Of a stretch of 24,296 nucleotides of DNA, positions 22,866-24,296 are shown one piece after another. The position numbers and the translations under genes were made by a program. This DNA comes from Dehalococcoidia bacterium (GTDB taxonomy: Bacteria; Chloroflexota; Dehalococcoidia; SZUA-161): assembly GCA_014859215.1 (NCBI GenBank), contig JACUUS010000014.1, positions 1 through 24,296 of the forward strand. Reading direction: 5' to 3'. The notes beneath the pieces were generated by a model. It was not told where the DNA came from and did no database searches. It was given only the letters and a program-made list of their open reading frames with translations. The first letter of the stretch is position 1; the number at the start of each line of letters is the position of its first letter.

Positions 22866-23316
22866 TGGCAAAGTAGAGATTGTACTGGCTGATGACCACA
22901 AGGTAGTCAGGCAGGGCATAGGCCTGCTGCTCGGCCTTGAACCAGGGTTCGAGGTGATCGGCGAAGCTCGAGACGGGACTGAAGCAGTAACACTTGCAGA
23001 GGAACTGAAGCCTGATATCCTGATCACAGACCTTGCCATGAACGGCATGAATGGGATTGAGGTGACACGGAGAGTCAGGGCATCCTCACCGCAAACAGGC
23101 ATCATTATCCTGTCCATGTATGACAACGTCAGCTATGTTTTCGAAGCCCTGAACGCCGGCGCCGGAGCTTATGTCCTGAAAGGCTCCGGCATAGATGAGC
23201 TGGTCCAGGCCGTGCGGGCTGTTACCGCAGGACGCCGTTACCTGAGCTCCACCCTTTCCGAAGAAAAGACCGAAGAATACGGAAAGAGGACCGGCAGACT
23301 GAGCCCGGATCCCTGA
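22858..23316 (+). CDS. NarL-type response regulator lacking its DNA-binding domain
   Basis: A 152-residue protein with an intact NarL-type receiver: Asp12/Asp13, phosphoacceptor Asp58 in ILITDLAMNG, Ser86 and Lys108 in YVLKG. The linker (RRYLSSTLSEEKTEEY) aligns with its paralogue at 9487-10137 (HHYLSSPLSERAIESY), but the protein ends at SPDP just where the HTH should begin. No HTH coding is visible in the following 75 bp. It is either a receiver-only product or a truncated gene. I chose ATG 22858, with GAGG upstream and an 8-bp overlap with the kinase; an upstream in-frame start would lie inside the kinase gene. Loss of the output domain means it cannot act on DNA directly. Confidence 0.88.
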   Translation: MNDGKVEIVLADDHKVVRQGIGLLLGLEPGFEVIGEARDGTEAVTLAEELKPDILITDLAMNGMNGIEVTRRVRASSPQTGIIILSMYDNVSYVFEALNAGAGAYVLKGSGIDELVQAVRAVTAGRRYLSSTLSEEKTEEYGKRTGRLSPDP

Positions 23317-23391
23317 GCAGCCTGCTGATCAGGCCGTACTGGACGCTGGCTGCGCTTGACATAAGGCCCCCCTTCTTCGTACACGCTTTTC

Positions 23392-24296
23392 CTACTCGCT
23401 GCGGAGGGCTTCAACAGGATCCATGCGCGAGGCGCGTATTGCGGGATACAGGCCTGAAAGCAGGCTAATTGCCAGGCATATGCCGATCGCAATCGCCGCC
23501 CACTGGAGGGGCAGAGCGCCGGGCACCTTAAAAAGCATGGGCACCGAGGTATAGGCCGCAATCGTCGCTATGACCAGGCCCAGGACACCTCCAAGAAGGC
23601 CGATCACGCATGCCTCGAAAAGGAACGCCGTCAGAATATGGCGGTTCTTCGCGCCCACGGCCTTCATTACGCCGATCTCGCGTGTCCGTTCCGCTACGGT
23701 GACGAGCATAACATTGGCGATCCCGATTCCCCCCACCAGCAGTGAGATGCCGGCGATAGCAACAAGGGCGAGCTGGATCATGGCGGTGATGTTATCCGAA
23801 ATACCCAGGATATCCGATTCGGTTGTGATACTGTAGACCTGGTCCCCTTTGCCGGGCATGGCGGGTATGATCCCGAAAAGTGCCTGCTCTTCCTCCGTAG
23901 CCTCGAGTTCACGCTTCGGAGGGACTTTGAGGAGCCTGTCCAGCATATCGCGCGCTTCCTGCTCGACAATCCCAATGTACCGGGCATCAGAGGCGAGGAG
24001 GGTTATATCTGTGTGACCTTCACTGCCGAGCATGGCGTTCAGCGTTCTAATCGGGATGTATATGATGCCCATGCCCACGCCCGGTTGCGGGTCCCTGGCT
24101 ATGCCTTTGACCCTGAACTTCTCCGTGACTTCTCTTCCCCCCTCAACCGTGACCGTAAGGTCAAAGCTCGACATGAGTGAGAGAAGACGGCGCGATGAGG
24201 ATGCGACGACCGAGGTCCCTATGACGGCGTTGTAGCGGTCCTGCATCACCAGTTCCTGTCCAGCGATAAGCTCGCGGTTGCGAGCATCCAGGTAAA
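23392..24296 (-). CDS. MacB/FtsX-family ABC transporter permease, C-terminal part (N-terminus outside window)
   Basis: The C-terminal 300 or so residues of a MacB/FtsX-type permease; the frame is open through the window edge (YLDARNRELIAGQELVMQDR reads into it), so the start is beyond 24296 and the GTG near 24249 is internal. The periplasmic MacB_PCD domain (VIGTSVV, FRVKGIARDP, IYIPIRTLNAML) is followed by the FtsX domain with three helices (about 23845-23395) and the motif ERTREIGVMKAVGAKNRHI. It ends ASRMDPVEALRSE, the usual family C-terminus. Such permeases pair with an ATPase and often a periplasmic adaptor to move lipoproteins, peptides or antibiotics; no partner is visible. It converges on the truncated regulator gene across 75 bp. 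Confidence 0.93.
   Translation of the reverse strand, partial: YLDARNRELIAGQELVMQDRYNAVIGTSVVASSSRRLLSLMSSFDLTVTVEGGREVTEKFRVKGIARDPQPGVGMGIIYIPIRTLNAMLGSEGHTDITLLASDARYIGIVEQEARDMLDRLLKVPPKRELEATEEEQALFGIIPAMPGKGDQVYSITTESDILGISDNITAMIQLALVAIAGISLLVGGIGIANVMLVTVAERTREIGVMKAVGAKNRHILTAFLFEACVIGLLGGVLGLVIATIAAYTSVPMLFKVPGALPLQWAAIAIGICLAISLLSGLYPAIRASRMDPVEALRSE

Noticed and set aside
1..24296. CRISPR arrays, insertion sequences, prophage or integrase genes
   Set aside because: No regularly spaced repeats, transposase motifs or phage genes were seen on either strand.

Overview
The window is bacterial and of fairly high G+C, with tightly packed genes. It has Shine-Dalgarno starts (one an exact AAGGAGGTGA), bacterial two-component proteins, a family 1 encapsulin and a bacterial-type 5S rRNA. 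I cannot name the lineage from sequence alone. The many multi-PAS kinases and NarL-type kinase/regulator pairs suggest an environmental bacterium adapting to changing redox or energy conditions.

Layout. 1-593 (+) is the C-terminal part of a D-2-hydroxyacid dehydrogenase. It converges, across a 120-bp hairpin-containing gap, on a long minus-strand block running from 19074 down to 714. Read in the direction of transcription, that block holds: an orphan membrane sensor kinase (19074-17626); an isolated 5S rRNA gene (about 17478-17357) with no 23S gene beside it; a small heat-shock protein and an MTH1187-type thiamine-binding protein (16898-16061); a 635-bp gap with strong hairpins; a signalling operon of four overlapping or nearly abutting genes (multi-PAS kinase, stand-alone receiver, REC-PAS-kinase, NarL-type regulator; 15425-9487); a two-CBS-domain protein (9309-8875); a PAS kinase (8762-7548); a glycosyltransferase and GlgX-type debranching enzyme (7360-3783); and an encapsulin nanocompartment operon (encapsulated ferritin, encapsulin shell, aldo/keto reductase, P-loop kinase; 3406-714).

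The plus strand resumes at 19298 with a DoxX/MauE-like membrane protein fused to a thioredoxin domain. A consensus-like promoter at 20422-20449 then leads into a 28-codon remnant resembling the N-terminus of KaiC, followed by a GAF-PAS-PAS kinase and a response regulator that has lost its DNA-binding domain. The last gene (23392-24296, minus) is the C-terminal part of a MacB/FtsX-type ABC permease cut by the window end.

How the parts work together. The ferritin-like protein has an N-terminal ferroxidase motif set and a C-terminal encapsulin-targeting tail, and lies 10 bp upstream of the shell gene; together they predict an iron-storing protein nanocompartment. The glycosyltransferase/GlgX pair points to alpha-glucan metabolism. 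Five histidine kinases and three response regulators occupy most of 7.5-23.3 kb, forming two paralogous NarL-type kinase/regulator modules (10112-12454 with 9487-10137; 20694-22865 with 22858-23316), of which the second has a truncated regulator. The most notable items are the encapsulin operon, the truncated regulator beside the KaiC-like remnant, the orphan 5S gene and recurring GTACTT-type sites in noncoding DNA.
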